A stretch of DNA of 64,000 nt from Proteromonas lacertae. Its lineage: Eukaryota; Sar; Bigyra; Opalinata; Proteromonadidae. Both the position numbers and the translations under genes were made by a program. Under the pieces are notes generated by a model. The model was given only the letters and a program-made list of their open reading frames with translations, was not told where the DNA came from and did not search any database. How positions within the stretch are numbered: the first letter of the stretch is position 1; every line of letters starts with the position of its first letter. Below, piece after piece: positions 46,201 through 57,487 of the stretch. The stretch is taken from positions 21,315 through 85,314 of the forward strand of contig NGBS01001188.1 of the NCBI GenBank assembly GCA_002245135.1, written 5' to 3'.

Positions 46201-46927
46201 AATAAAATACAAGCAACCACCTATATTTATTGAACGATTCTCAGTTGAAGCTTCACCACCAACACCAATAATACCAACAACACCAGTAGAAGAAGATTTT
46301 GATGTATATTTGGGAGAAAGTGATGAAAAATATTTAATGAGAAATTGTTTTGATAAAATGTTGAATATTATTTGTGAAAATAATTTTAAATTTCCACATC
46401 AAAGGAATTTTTTAATATTTGGTAATAGTGGAATAGGAAAAAGAGTGCTAGCTAACATTCTTAAGAAAAAACTTGAAGAAGTGCAAAATACATTTGAAGT
46501 GTATTTAGATCATCGAAGAGGACAATCTGAACATAGTGATATAATTAGTGATAATAAACCATATATTGTTGTTGTTGATGGACCAGCTGTTGGTGAAGAT
46601 GATTATGCTGATGCTAAAATGGTTATAATGTTAGCCAACCCTTCTGATGAAAAATGTAAAACATTTCAAAGTAAAAGATGTCCATTGTTGATGTATATAC
46701 CTCCATTTACAAAAGAAGAAGTAGTAAAAGTAGTAAAATTGAAAGTTGGAAAATTTAAAGATAGTTACGAAACATTCACAAACTATAACTCAATAAATGA
46801 TGGAATAAGAGTTAGTGTAGATGGGTTAAAAGAAATAATAAATTCATATCTAGATAACTATGAATATTATGGAGGTATAATAGGAAATTATTATAAAATA
46901 AATAAGATAATCTCGCAACGGAAATGA
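43296..46927 (+). CDS. Large two-P-loop NTPase with SPRY-like N terminus (Crinkler/RHS-like)
   Basis: Exons 43296-46124 and 46160-46927, joined across a 35-bp intron in phase, give 1,198 residues. Residues about 25-160 and 205-315 are two SPRY-like modules, each ending with a vYPc[FI]-type strand (DSIYPCFILHDD; TPIYPYIKVKDS). At about residue 505 a P-loop reads VIVIGHPGIGKTSF. It is followed by IISISSPDSNNYKNYRQG, by LYLDSLNDIEIKEWFKY and, near residue 705, by KRYGNIPRHIYYNY. That set matches the P-loop region of Crinkler and trypanosomatid RHS-type proteins (GxPGIGKS, SP..Y, W..eE, GG.PR). After the intron a second P-loop appears (FLIFGNSGIGKRVL, about 1030) with a Walker B-like IVVVDGPAVG. 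The role of this family is unclear, and effector-like, chromatin-related and mobile-element links have been proposed. I see no secretion signal. Confidence 0.65.
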
Positions 46928-47116
46928 TGTAAGAAATTAGATCTAAAAAGAAAAGATGATAAAGACTTGGATGATAATATGATATTGATGTATTGTAGTA
47001 TAGAAATTACAATTATCGTTAAACATAGTTATACACCTCAAATGATAATGATTTTACAAATTTTATATTATTATCATCTCAATACATTTTACAAAAAAGC
47101 ATTTCTTTGTTTCTTG

Positions 47117-47138
47117 GCTTGATGTATATTTGGCTTGA
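47117..47138 (+). promoter_or_regulatory. Double GCTTGA element before CTR9
   Basis: GCTTGA at 47117-47122 and 47133-47138 lie within the promoter stretch ending at ATG 47169, followed by GAAATTCTAGAATTTTCT. Nearly the same arrangement (ATTTCTTTGTT..., GCTTGATGAAATTTTTAGAATTTTCT) occurs on the minus strand in each 4-kb tandem unit (53,740-53,830; 57,880-57,960; 61,880-61,955). Confidence 0.45.
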
Positions 47139-47168
47139 TGAAATTCTAGAATTTTCTAATTTTCTAAA

Positions 47169-50100
47169 ATGTTTATCGAAGATGATATAGAAGTTTATAT
47201 TCCAATGAAAGATGGTGAAGTAAATGTAAAGGTTTCATTGAAAGATTATGAAACTGTAGAAGAGATATTATTATCAGAATTACCACTTCTAAATATATGG
47301 ATCTATATTTCTGTATTTATGTAATATAATATTCAATTTAAATAGATTACTTATTATATGCGGAGTGAATATGATAAAACTGAGAAGCTGTTACATTTAT
47401 TAGCAGATGGTAAGAATAATGAAGTGAATGAAGAATACAAAGATGATCTTAAAGGAAAGATAATGGTTTTATGTTATTTATCTTCGTATTATTCTGTGTT
47501 AGCCTTCAATTCAAAAGATGATACAGGAAAGAAAGAAGAATTGTACAACAAAGCTATATTGTATTCCTCTCAAGTTAATGAATTAGAACGTAAAACTGAT
47601 CAATCTTCTCTCTCTTGGGTATGTAGAGGTTATCAATATTTATTTAAAAAAGATAAAGAAAATCCTCAGCAAGAATTTACAAATGCATTAAAAAAGAAAA
47701 GTAATTGCTTACCAGCATTAATTGGAATGGCATGTTTATTCTATCGATCAGGCGATTATCAATCAGCATTAGGTCAATATAAACAAGCTTTACAAAGTAG
47801 TCCAAATTGCCCAGCCTCAGTAAGAGTAGGCATAGGGTTATGTAATTATAAACTCAATAATATTGAATTTGTATATGATTTATTTATAATTTAATAGGCA
47901 AAGAAAGCATTTGAAAGAGCATTAGCAATTGATCCAAACAATGTAGATGCATTAGCGTGTTTAGCAATGTTAAAGAAATCCAATGTAAAAGGTGATAGAA
48001 AGAATAATTATAAAGAAGTTCATGATTTATTAAATAAATCATATCAGTTGAATCACAAGAATCTTTTAGTTTTAAGCCAGTTAGCAGTATAGATTTTATT
48101 ACCTATGTTATGATAATAGGATTATTTATTCTTCTACAGTTGGACTCAAGGTGGAGGTGCTAAAGTAGTAAATGGATCAAATAAAATCATAACAACCAGT
48201 TTATTAAGTGATTATATAGTGAAAGGCCATCAAATTCGATTGAATAATGTTCCTTATAGAGTAAAAGAGATTAAAGAAGATACTATAATATTAGAATCAT
48301 CTTATACAGGAGAAACATCGAATAATGTAGAAGTGACTTATAAAAACTATAAGAAAGTAATAGATTTAGCTTTAAATAGTACAAATTATACTGATGATGA
48401 TCATATTAAAGGTGAAAGCTACTATTTTATAGCTAGAGCCTATCATATTTTGGGTGATTATAATTCAGCTACTGCTTATTACACTAATGTATATATATAT
48501 ATATATATTAATTATATTATCTCTCATTTTTTTAATAGTCTCCAATTTAAAATTTGAGTTAGCTTATTATGGATTAGCCCAAATGGCATATTATAAAGGT
48601 GAATTACGTGAAGCGAAAGCTCATTTACATACATTATTGCAATATCATCCAGAATGTACTGAAGCCAGAGAATTTTATGGAATAATAGTAAAGTCATTAA
48701 AAGCAGACACAGACGAATTTATAAAGATATTGAAGGCTGAACCAAATCATATAAATGCGCTGATTTATCATGCTTCTTATTTAATGAAAAGTCCATATAC
48801 GAAAGTGCAACAAGAAGCATGTAAAACATTTGAAAAAGCAATTCAATTGTCTGAACAAAGAAATAAGCCAATATTATTTGAAGTGTTATTCAATGTAGCA
48901 GCTTTATATCATAAGTTAAAAGATTATAACAATTCAGAGTTTTATTATCAAAGAGTATACATAATATATATTATTTAGGCTATAAAACAATATTGTGATA
49001 AAAATAATATCGAAATTGATAATAAAGAATATAGTCATTTATTGAGAGAAGAATTGATAAGTGTTGCTTATAATTATGCTTTATTAAAAGAATCACTTGT
49101 ATATTTATATAATATGTAATATATGAATAGGGTGAATGGGAAAAATTAAATGAGAGTTTAGATGATATTGAGAATATATGTTCTATAATGGGAACAAATG
49201 ATGAAATTAAAACATCAAAAGTATAAATGCAAATATTAATAATATATATAATTGTTTAATAGTATAAAATGGAGTGTTATAAAAAGGCTCAATTAATGAA
49301 ATACAAAATATTAACAATAAAGAATATGACAAATGATGCTAAGCAGGTACTTAACAAATTACTAGAATTAAACAAAATAGATTCATATTTATTATTAGAG
49401 AAAGCTAATTTCCATTTTCAAAATGCTGGAACTCAAGCTAGATATGTGAATGGATTAATGAAAGCAGCTGAAGGATATAAAGAAGCATTGAAATGTAATA
49501 AATATAATGTATATACTGTTAATGGCTTAGCAATGATTTTAGCTGAACAAGGACTATTAAATGTATATCTATATTATTATTTATTTTATAATATATATAG
49601 GAAGCATCAAATCTATTTCAAATAATAAAAGAATCCATTCGAGAAGTTCCATCCTCTTATTTCAATCAAGCAATAATCATGAGAGCTCAAGGTAAAACTC
49701 AAGATTCAATCGAAGCAATGAAAAGTTATATAAAGCGATTTAATAATCCAACGAATTATGAACCATATTTATACTTAGCTCGTGCTTTATATGATAATAA
49801 ACAGTTTAAAGAGTTAATAACAATTTATACGAAATGTATTCAAATGGATCCTACTGTATATATATGTCTAATATATTGTTATATTTATGTAATAGAATAT
49901 AAAATTATGGTATAATTTAGCCATTTCTCATACTCAATATGCTGCTTTTATTATCACAGTTGAGAAAGTTCATATGTTAGAATTTGATGAAGTGAAAGGT
50001 GCATATCCCTGTTGTGGTAGAGAGAAAGGTGAAGAAGGATGTACAACAAGTAGACAACGTACAGTTCAAGAAGTAGCTTCTGCAGTAAACTCAATGATAA

Positions 50101-51096
50101 CAGCCAGAGATTTATTCCAATGGTTATATGATGAATATGATACATTTCCAAATCCACCTTATCAGAAGAAAACAGCTGAAGCTTATTTCAACAGTTGTTC
50201 TCAAAATATTGAACCAGCGAAAGCACATCTTGATTATGAGATAAAACAAAATGAACAATTATTGAGAGAAAAACAGATTTATTTAACATTAGAGAAAGAA
50301 AGAGAAGCTCAAAGAATCGAAAAAGAAGAAGAAGAAAAGAGATTAAAAGAAGAAAGAAGAAAAGAAGAAGAAGAGCGATTTAAAGAACAACACAAAAGAT
50401 TTTTAGAAGGAATGGCAAAAATCAAATCTGAAAATGGTGATGATAATAAAGAAGAAAATAATGAAAGAAAAAGTCGAAAAAGAAATAAGAAGTATAATTA
50501 TATTATATTATTTATTTATTTTAATTAGAGAATCAGCGAATAAAGATAATGATGAGATATTTGGAGATGAAGATGAGATAATAACAACCTCCAAAAAACA
50601 AAAGAGAAGAAAAGAGAAGAAAGGAAATGAATCATCTGAAGAAGAGAATGAATTATTAACAAGTGATGAAGATGATGATGATGATGATAAATTAATAACG
50701 ACAGTACATAAAAGAAGATTAGTAAAATCGAATACAACTACATCTGCTGCTTCTAATGAAGCAGTAAAGACAGGTCCAGTATTCTCTGATGATGAAATAT
50801 TCAGTGATGATGATGAAGATGATGAGAAGTTAATTCCAGTTCATAAACCTGAAGTTAATAGTGAAAATAATAATGTGAATAAGAAGGTGGAAAATAAAAG
50901 TAATGTAGATGATGAAGATGAAGATTTATTTGGAGATGATGCTGAAGAAGAAAAGACTGAATCTGAAAATAAGAATGATGCTGAGAAAAGAAAAGCGAGT
51001 GATGATATCGATGGAGGTGAAGTAAAAAAAGCTAAAGTTGATGGAGAAGGAAATACTAATGTAGTAGCAGAAGAAGATTTAGAATTATCTGATTAA
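47169..51096 (+). CDS. CTR9: CTR9, Paf1 complex TPR subunit
   Basis: Eleven exons with ten introns of 24-50 bp run from ATG 47169 to TAA 51094. The N terminus (ILLSELPLLNIWIYISITYY) matches the CTR9 start before its TPR array. TPR units follow: CLPALIGMACLFYRSGDYQSALGQYKQAL, split by an intron from AKKAFERALAIDPNNVDAL; YYFIARAYHILGDYNSATAYY; and NVAALYHKLKDYNNSEFYYQR. Then come AEGYKEALKCNKYNVYTVNGLAMILAEQG and LWYNLAISHTQYAAFII. The tail has the family's helical E/K-rich segment (EKEEEEKRLKEERRKEEEER) and a long acidic Ser/Asp/Glu region ending LELSD. CTR9 organises the Paf1 complex on RNA polymerase II. The exon total is one base short of a multiple of three. The break is just after the fourth intron (48,539-48,550): inserting one base gives NSPNLKFELAYYG. 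Confidence 0.87.
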
Positions 51097-51329
51097 TAGT
51101 ATGATAAGAGTTAGAGTTTGATATTCTCTATATTGTTTGTTGAATATATGATTATTGAAATAATTCATTATATAATATCTACTGTATATAAAACATAAAA
51201 TCATATTATAATATTAACAATAACCATTTCTATTAATCTTTCAATTGAGTATTTCATTTAAATATAAAATAATCACTTCTGTTTCACATCAAAATATCAC
51301 AATAATAATTCATCAAATAATAATTATTA

Positions 51330-51680
51330 TTTCTAGATTTGTATGTATTGTGAAAATAATATACTCATCTTGGTATAATCTACTACATCTTCTTAGATAT
51401 TAAGATATTTGAAACTTTCAAATCAAGACTATTGTTAATCACTTTTTCTATATTCACTTATCTTACATCATCATATAAACAATCGGAATAATAAGATTCA
51501 AATTAATCAAATATCACATCTTTATTTCTTTAAACTCATTTTATCTTACACAAATTCACAATTTATACAAATCATCACAATTATGCTCAATCACATCATT
51601 TTTAAATTTAAACTATTTTCTACATCTTTATAACACCATCAGGTTGTTCCACTCTGAAAAGGATTTGAAATCTGTCTCTT
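51330..51680 (-). pseudogene. Second relic of the FRVxQPDxV gene family
   Basis: It matches 42,510-42,835 in the same orientation. It shares CATCAGGTTGTTYCACTCTG, AAAGGATT, TCTTACACAAATTCACAATTT and CTTACATCATCAT. The minus-strand reading ILFRVEQPDGVIK is clear, but stops interrupt the rest. The remaining gap from 51,097 holds nothing else I can name. Confidence 0.35.
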
Positions 51681-51999
51681 TCCTCATCTATTTTGTCCAT
51701 ATAAATAAAATTATTATCAAACATCAGTATTATACACTTATATTCACCATAATATATCATTTACACATCAATTTCACAAAAATATTTTTTATATTTATAA
51801 ATATTTAGCCGTTTCTTTCATCATTTTTCATTTTTTCTCTTTAAATCAACATTAAGCATAGATATTAATATAATAACATGAATAGATTGATATATATTAT
51901 ATTTTCTTTTAATATAACATTATTAGAATGACATTAATTGTTTATAAGAAATAATAAAAGAGAGAGTGATATATAAGAAAAAGAGTGAAAAAATAATCA

Positions 52000-52117
52000 G
52001 AATCGTTCATATCTACAATAAAGCACCACATCCCATTAGAACTGCGAAGTTAAGATTGTAAGAGCTATGATAGTAGTACAGTGGGGGACTCTGTGCGAAG
52101 TCATAGTAACGATTCTT
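52000..52117 (+). rRNA. 5S ribosomal RNA
   Basis: GAATCGTTCA at the start pairs with GTAACGATTC at the end (helix I). In between come CACCACATCCCATTAGAAC and TGCGAAGTTAAG, the conserved loop B/helix III region of eukaryotic 5S (CAC..CATCC..GAAC..GAAGTTAAG). TAGTA and GTGGGGGACTCTGTGCGAAGTC supply the internal-control region and helices IV-V. The size is about 118 bases. A T run follows immediately (52,116-52,120 and more). The ends are set by helix I. It is a single dispersed gene here, not part of an rDNA array. Confidence 0.88.
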
Positions 52118-52140
52118 TTTATTCTTTTTGTTTTTTTCTT
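52116..52140 (+). terminator. Pol III T-run terminator of the 5S gene
   Basis: TTTTT at 52116-52120 directly follows helix I, with further T runs (52125-52140) as back-up. Confidence 0.6.
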
Positions 52141-52342
52141 TTTTCTTTCTTTTTATTATGATGCAGAACAGGTATAGAAACAATAAAATAAGACAAACAA
52201 ATAGAATCAAACTTAATCAACTGATAGAAAGATTTATCTTAATTTTGCTCCTATGATTAATATTAAACCTAATTCAACACACATAATTTCTCTCAATGGC
52301 AAATTTATAGCCAGATAGTCCAATAATCAAAACAGTTTTCTT

Positions 52343-53520
52343 TTAATTAGTTGCTTTTAATGAAGATCTTTCTTGGTGAGATGTCTTTACAACAAGTTCT
52401 CTTCTGTTGATTATTGCATAACCAACTAAACTAATAATAATCAAAGTACCAATAACTACATCAAATGAAATACCAATTGCTTCTCCAGTCTTACTAGCAG
52501 CTGATCTGGTTTGTGGTTATTCATAAATATCAGTTTGTCTGACAATAACAGAGGAATAAGCTATATCAGGTGAAGAAGAATGTAAATCATTTTCAAAAGC
52601 ATCAGATTTTAAGATATTCGATGTAATTGAGATTATTGTATTTCGATAATTCTTTGGAGCTGTAATAAATGCAACTGTTCTTACTAAATTAGATGTCATA
52701 TCCATATTAGCTGTATATCAATCTAATCTTACATTCGTTCTATCAACATCAAATGAAACTGCACTTCTTAAATGAGTTATTAATAGATTTCTAATTATCA
52801 CAAATGCTTGAGGATTTACTGCTTGACCAGATACACCAGTTGTATAATCGATTTCTATCTTGGCAATTATTCTTCCACTTACTAATGGAGGATCTTCTAC
52901 ATATTCTCTACAATCTGTATCATCTACAACTTGCCATTGTGGATTTAAGTAATTATCACCTCTACACTATCTTTGAAGAATACCTGTCTTACCATCTTTA
53001 CATAATATATAAGCAGAAGTTGCTGTTCATTCACCATTAGCTGGACATGTATTGGAAATGATTTGAAGATAAACATTTGTGTAATAAATTCCATTAAGAT
53101 TTCTTTATAATGTTTCTTTCATCAATTCAGATGGTGTTTCACTGAATTTACCTTCACTAAATGTTATACCAGCTGGTAAAGTAGGATAACCAGGTAAAAT
53201 TCATTCTAATATATTATATTTTATATTTGGTGTTAAATCTTCTTCTCCCCAAACTGGTTTAGAATCTGATACTGTACATGTTCTATAGGAATAACCCATA
53301 TAACCTTCACTACAAGCCATTTGACCTCTTTCACCTACATTCGTTGCTGGATAACCATTATGTACACTACATGTTGATGCAATTACTTCCAATTAGATTG
53401 TATATGTCTTTGTTGTTTGATCTCTTGCAGCTATACCAGTTATTGTGTAAGTCATTAATTTTCTTGTTACTGTAGGAGTTTCTGTTATTGTACCAATCTT
53501 ATTTACATATAAACAATACC
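52343..53520 (-). pseudogene. 3' end of a second surface-protein gene, in frame but with seven internal stops
   Basis: The minus frame runs from 53520 to TAA at 52343-52345 without a frame change. It contains an Ig-like segment, a CCP-like module (CSVHNGYPATNVGERGQMAC, then GYSYRTC), a second one (TCPANGE-stop-TATSAYILC, then CRGDNYLNPQWQVVDDTDC), and a C-terminal membrane anchor (VIGTLIIISLVGYAII) with a short basic tail. It is a paralogue of the giant gene at 24-39 kb. Internal stops: TAA at 52517, 53105 and 53392; TAG at 52967; TGA at 52718, 53027 and 53201. Each TAA/TAG sits where Gln would fit and each TGA where Trp would fit. The 5' end is cut off at 53521, where the tandem array begins. 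Confidence 0.6.
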
Positions 53521-54449
53521 TTTTAACACTATTACTAAGTACTTATTCATTCATATAAATCATTTACACAAACATCTCATATCACATATAATTCATCATT
53601 TTATATCTCTTTCATTGGTTTCTCACACTCTTACTATTCTTTTCTTTCTAACAGTCTAATATATACATGCTCATATCATTTCATTCAACATTCTATTATT
53701 ATATACATCAAAAACTACATACACTTATTTTCATTATTCAATAGATTGAAAATCAGAAAATTCTAAAAATTTCATCAAGCCTAATGATTATTCAAACCTA
53801 ATGAACAAAGAAATGCTATTTTTGTGATTACTCTGAAGTATAATGGTGAAATGATGTGTATTTCGATGATGATGATGGTGAAATATGTGAATATGTATAG
53901 AACATATGACAATGTTTGATAATTTTGTAAAAGTGAGTGAAAGATAATATTAGAATTATATAAAATGAAAGATGATATAAAAAAGTGAAATCTAATGTTT
54001 AATGATTTATTGTAGTATAGTGATCCAAAATTGTGTGTAAGTTGTTTTTGAACAGTTTAAAAGCTGTATATGATGATAATATGATAATTTGAATATGGTG
54101 TGAGTGTGAATGTGATGAATATATGATTGTGTAGAGTAATAAAAGTGAAAATAAGAATATATTCGAGAAAATTCTGAGAAAAGAATCAAGCCAAATATAT
54201 TCTAAGAATATTTTATTTATAAAAATCAAGATGAATTAATATATGTTGAAATATAGTGAAAAAAATGATATAGAATTGTATGTGATGAAATTATAATGAA
54301 AATTCAATCCCAAATAAATCTCAAGCCAAGAAATAAAGAAATGTTTTATTTGTGGTTATTATGAAGTATATTACTGAAATATTGAGTGAAAAGTATGTTA
54401 GAGTTATCTGATGGAGTATGATGATCAAAGTTGTATGTAATAATAATTA

Positions 54450-54830
54450 GCATCTAATTGTTGATTAAGATATTCAGTTTATGTGTTTGATCATCACGAT
54501 ATTTCAACAATCTATCATAAATATTTTCATCAATTATTTCATTTCTATTGTTGTTATTTGATGGAAGTATTACATTATTAACTGAATAAAAAATATCATC
54601 ATTAGTAATGGTAAATTCACCAACATAATAATCTTCTCCTAATGCTTTTGATTTAAAGAAATTGCTGTTTAAGCTATAAAATGTCTTTTATACCATTATC
54701 AAATTCTAATATTCCCTCACCTAGCCAATTTTTATTGTGAATTATTCTATACCTTTCTAATTCATTGAATAATATTCTATATAAAGATTCATTTTGATTG
54801 TAAATTATTAAGAAAATAAAAAAATGTTAT
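54450..54830 (-). pseudogene. Unrecognised gene relic inside unit 1
   Basis: On the minus strand, YRILFNELERYRIIHNKNW continues to EGILEFDNGIKDI. After a one-base shift it continues as NSNFFKSKALGEDYYVGEFT and on to DENIYDRLLKYRDDQTHKLN. The reading is clearly protein-like but broken and without start. The family is not recognised. The surrounding 54,230-55,140 is otherwise very AT-rich. Confidence 0.35.
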
Positions 54831-55475
54831 ACCTCATTATTTTAGCTTGATTTTGATAAATTATTTTTATAATTAACTTGGCTTGATTGTTTTCTAGAAA
54901 TTTCTTGATTTTGAATTAATTTTATAAAATTAAATAATCAAATAAATTATTTTTAATTTTAATTATATTATCATCTTTATCAAATTTTAATCTATTATAC
55001 CATTTTTTACTATATTATTTTGTCCAATATACACACTCTTTATATTTTACCATTATCTTTAATTGAAACTTTATACTTCATTATAATTTTTCTATTGCTA
55101 TACAAAATTTATATTTTTTAAGCAAATCAATTTTATCTACTAGCATTATGACCTATGAAATATGTCATAGCAAAACTGAAAATCTCTATCTTGACCTTCT
55201 GATATTCTATAGCTTCTAGGCTATATTTGTTGTGGTTCTAGATTCACATCAATATTTAGGTTGATATGTTCATGTTGTCAATAGTAATTCAACAAATTAA
55301 TTATTGAATTTTTATTATTATTTTCAAATATTTCACACACTACTCTATAAGGATAAATTTGTTTTGACTTTTACTGAATGATGAAATAATAAACATTAAT
55401 TACATCCATATAATTCTACATTCTTTACAAATAATTTCTTTCTTATCTAAAAATTCATATATTGATAATTTAGAT

Positions 55476-55760
55476 TTATAATAAGCAATTCAATATTTTA
55501 CATTCTGATAATATATGAACTTCAACAACAGAATATATAAATCCATCTGTTACTCTTGAAGCAGATCCTCTGGAATTAACTTTTCTCATTAATATCTCAT
55601 TATCATCACTTGAAATATACCATTCTACATTTTTCAATTTCTTTGATATTTTTGTGGCATTTTGAATTGCTTCTTCTTCTATTTGGTGATTATTTAAAAA
55701 TGCCACTCCTCTACTATTTTTTACACATCTCTGGTGTTTTAAATTTTCAAAAAATAAAAC
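55476..55760 (-). pseudogene. Fucosyltransferase C-terminal fragment, copy 1
   Basis: SRGVAFLNNHQIEEEAIQNA, then KNVEWYISSDDNEILM and SRGSASRVTDGFIYSVVEVH match the C-terminal half of the glycosyltransferase at 62268-63121. About 15-20 residues are missing between NEILM and SRGSAS. The fragment overlaps the end of the acyltransferase frame, so the two were joined by a rearrangement before the unit was duplicated. The reading ends ECKILNCLL, with further related sequence (YKSKLSIYEFLDKK) in another frame beyond it. Confidence 0.65.
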
Positions 55761-57487
55761 TCGATTTTGGCATATGATACATTGGGCATTTATCATTATA
55801 CACATACTCCCCATCATAATTTACATATTTTTCAATTATCTTAATAATCCTCTTTATTAGTAATTTTAAGTAAAATAAACTAAAATGATTTGAGTCGCAG
55901 TATATTGGTTGATAATTATAGTAATATAGGCATTTTTTATTAATAATACTGTCATCCCATAATCTCACAACATCTATTCTGCTATTATTCGGTTTTATAA
56001 ATTGTTGAGGTATTATACATGTTTTATTTATCTCCCCAAAGCAATTATCATTGTTTTTATCCAAACATGAATTCGGATCAACTGTATGATAAGGATTATC
56101 ATTAATTAATATTAATCTATCACACACTGTTGTTACTTTAATTGCTGTATTATAAATATTTAATAATGATACTTTTTCATCAATACTATTTCCTAACATA
56201 CATAATTTAAAATGATATTTCTCCTTTATATTTGATAAATATTTATTCATTATTTGATTATTATAAGAATATCTATGAATAAATATATGCAGTAGTTGGT
56301 ATTTGAATCTATACTCACTTTTTAATACAGCTATTATATACTGTTCAATATGAGAATCACCAATAAATAAAATTGATGATTTATATATTCTTGATTTATC
56401 ATTTAAGCAACAATAACTTCTTTGATATATAATAAACTCACCCATAAGCTCTGCAGTAGTGTAATGTTTAATATTTCTTAATTTGATATTTGTTTGTTTA
56501 TTTAGATTTTTAATTAGCATATAAGCATAAACGATAAACAATAGAGACATAATGTAAGTTAATCTATCTGATAGAATGAAATATCCTTTATAAAAAGGTT
56601 TCTCTACTACATTATAGGATAATAATACACATATTATCAATGAGATATAGTAATTCAGAAATGAACTTTTAACAATAGTTTTGAGAGGAAAATGAATCAA
56701 ATATATTGAATAAGATAAATTTCCAATGAAACAAATTACATTACTAGTAATAAGTGAATTTCTTTCAGATGAACATAACACATATAAACTAAGAATAACT
56801 GGTAAAACTGCATTATAGCTAGGATAAATAATTTTATCATTATAATAAATTGAAAGTATAGTCATAAATATTATAGATATATTTGGATAATAAAATATAC
56901 TATAATTATCTATAGAAGGTATATATCTTATCATTGCACCTAAGAGAAATTCCCAAGAACGACTAGAAATAAAAAAATATCCTTTATTTCGATTATAAGT
57001 TCCATAATATACACATACAATCAATGAAAATATTGATATTATTATATATACAACAATAACATTACTAAATGACATCCATATAAATAGAATTGTTCTTCTA
57101 ACGATAATGACCAATAATGAAGAAGAGGACTTTCTTTTAACCCAGTATGAAAATAATCTACTTTATTGAAGTAGAAATTGTAACATTTCTATATATAGAA
57201 AAATATGTGAAATCATATTTGTATGTATAAAAAGTAACTGCCATTAGTGTTAATAATGAAGCTGGTAGTAATCTTCTTAATCTTGCAGAATAGAATGTTA
57301 TATAAAATCTATTCTTTTGATTGTTTATTCTATCTTCTATTGAATAACATACCAAGAATCCTGATATAACAAAGAAAATATCTACACCAATAAACCCTCC
57401 CGATATTATTTTTGGATAAAGATGATAAAATAAAACAAATAAAACGGCAATTCCTCTGAATCTTTGAAAATCATGTCTAAAATTCAT
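55747..57487 (-). pseudogene. OafA/YrhL-type acyltransferase with SGNH domain, copy 1 (two frame breaks)
   Basis: The start MNFRHDFQRFRGIAVLFVLF, then SGGFIGVDIFFVISGFLVC, are the classic first helices of acyltransferase family 3. In a second frame (about 57,170-57,060) YFHTGLKESPLLHYWSLSLE and EEQFYLYG follow, the SPLLHxWSLSVEEQFY motif. The third frame (57,114 to 55,747) carries the remaining helices and a C-terminal SGNH hydrolase-like domain: FIGDSHIEQYI for block I and CDSNHFS for the D-x-x-H block. The whole is the layout of enzymes that O-acetylate surface polysaccharides in bacteria. A eukaryotic nuclear copy suggests old lateral transfer, but base composition now matches the host. 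Two one-base shifts (near 57,175 and 57,070) break it. Both are also in copy 2. Confidence 0.7.

Larger units (their letters stand above)
51735..52240 (-). repeat. Right arm of the inverted segmental duplication
   Basis: The reverse complement matches 39,020-39,400, including sequence on both sides of the 5S gene. Differences are scattered substitutions, plus two deletions in the left arm: inside 5S and in the T/A-rich stretch beside it. Confidence 0.7.

Noticed and set aside
53999-54229. Minus-strand ORF of 76 codons repeated in the tandem units
   Set aside because: It is AT-rich low-complexity sequence (HSHSHH, IIYSS) in the non-coding, promoter-like start of the unit, with different stops in the third copy.
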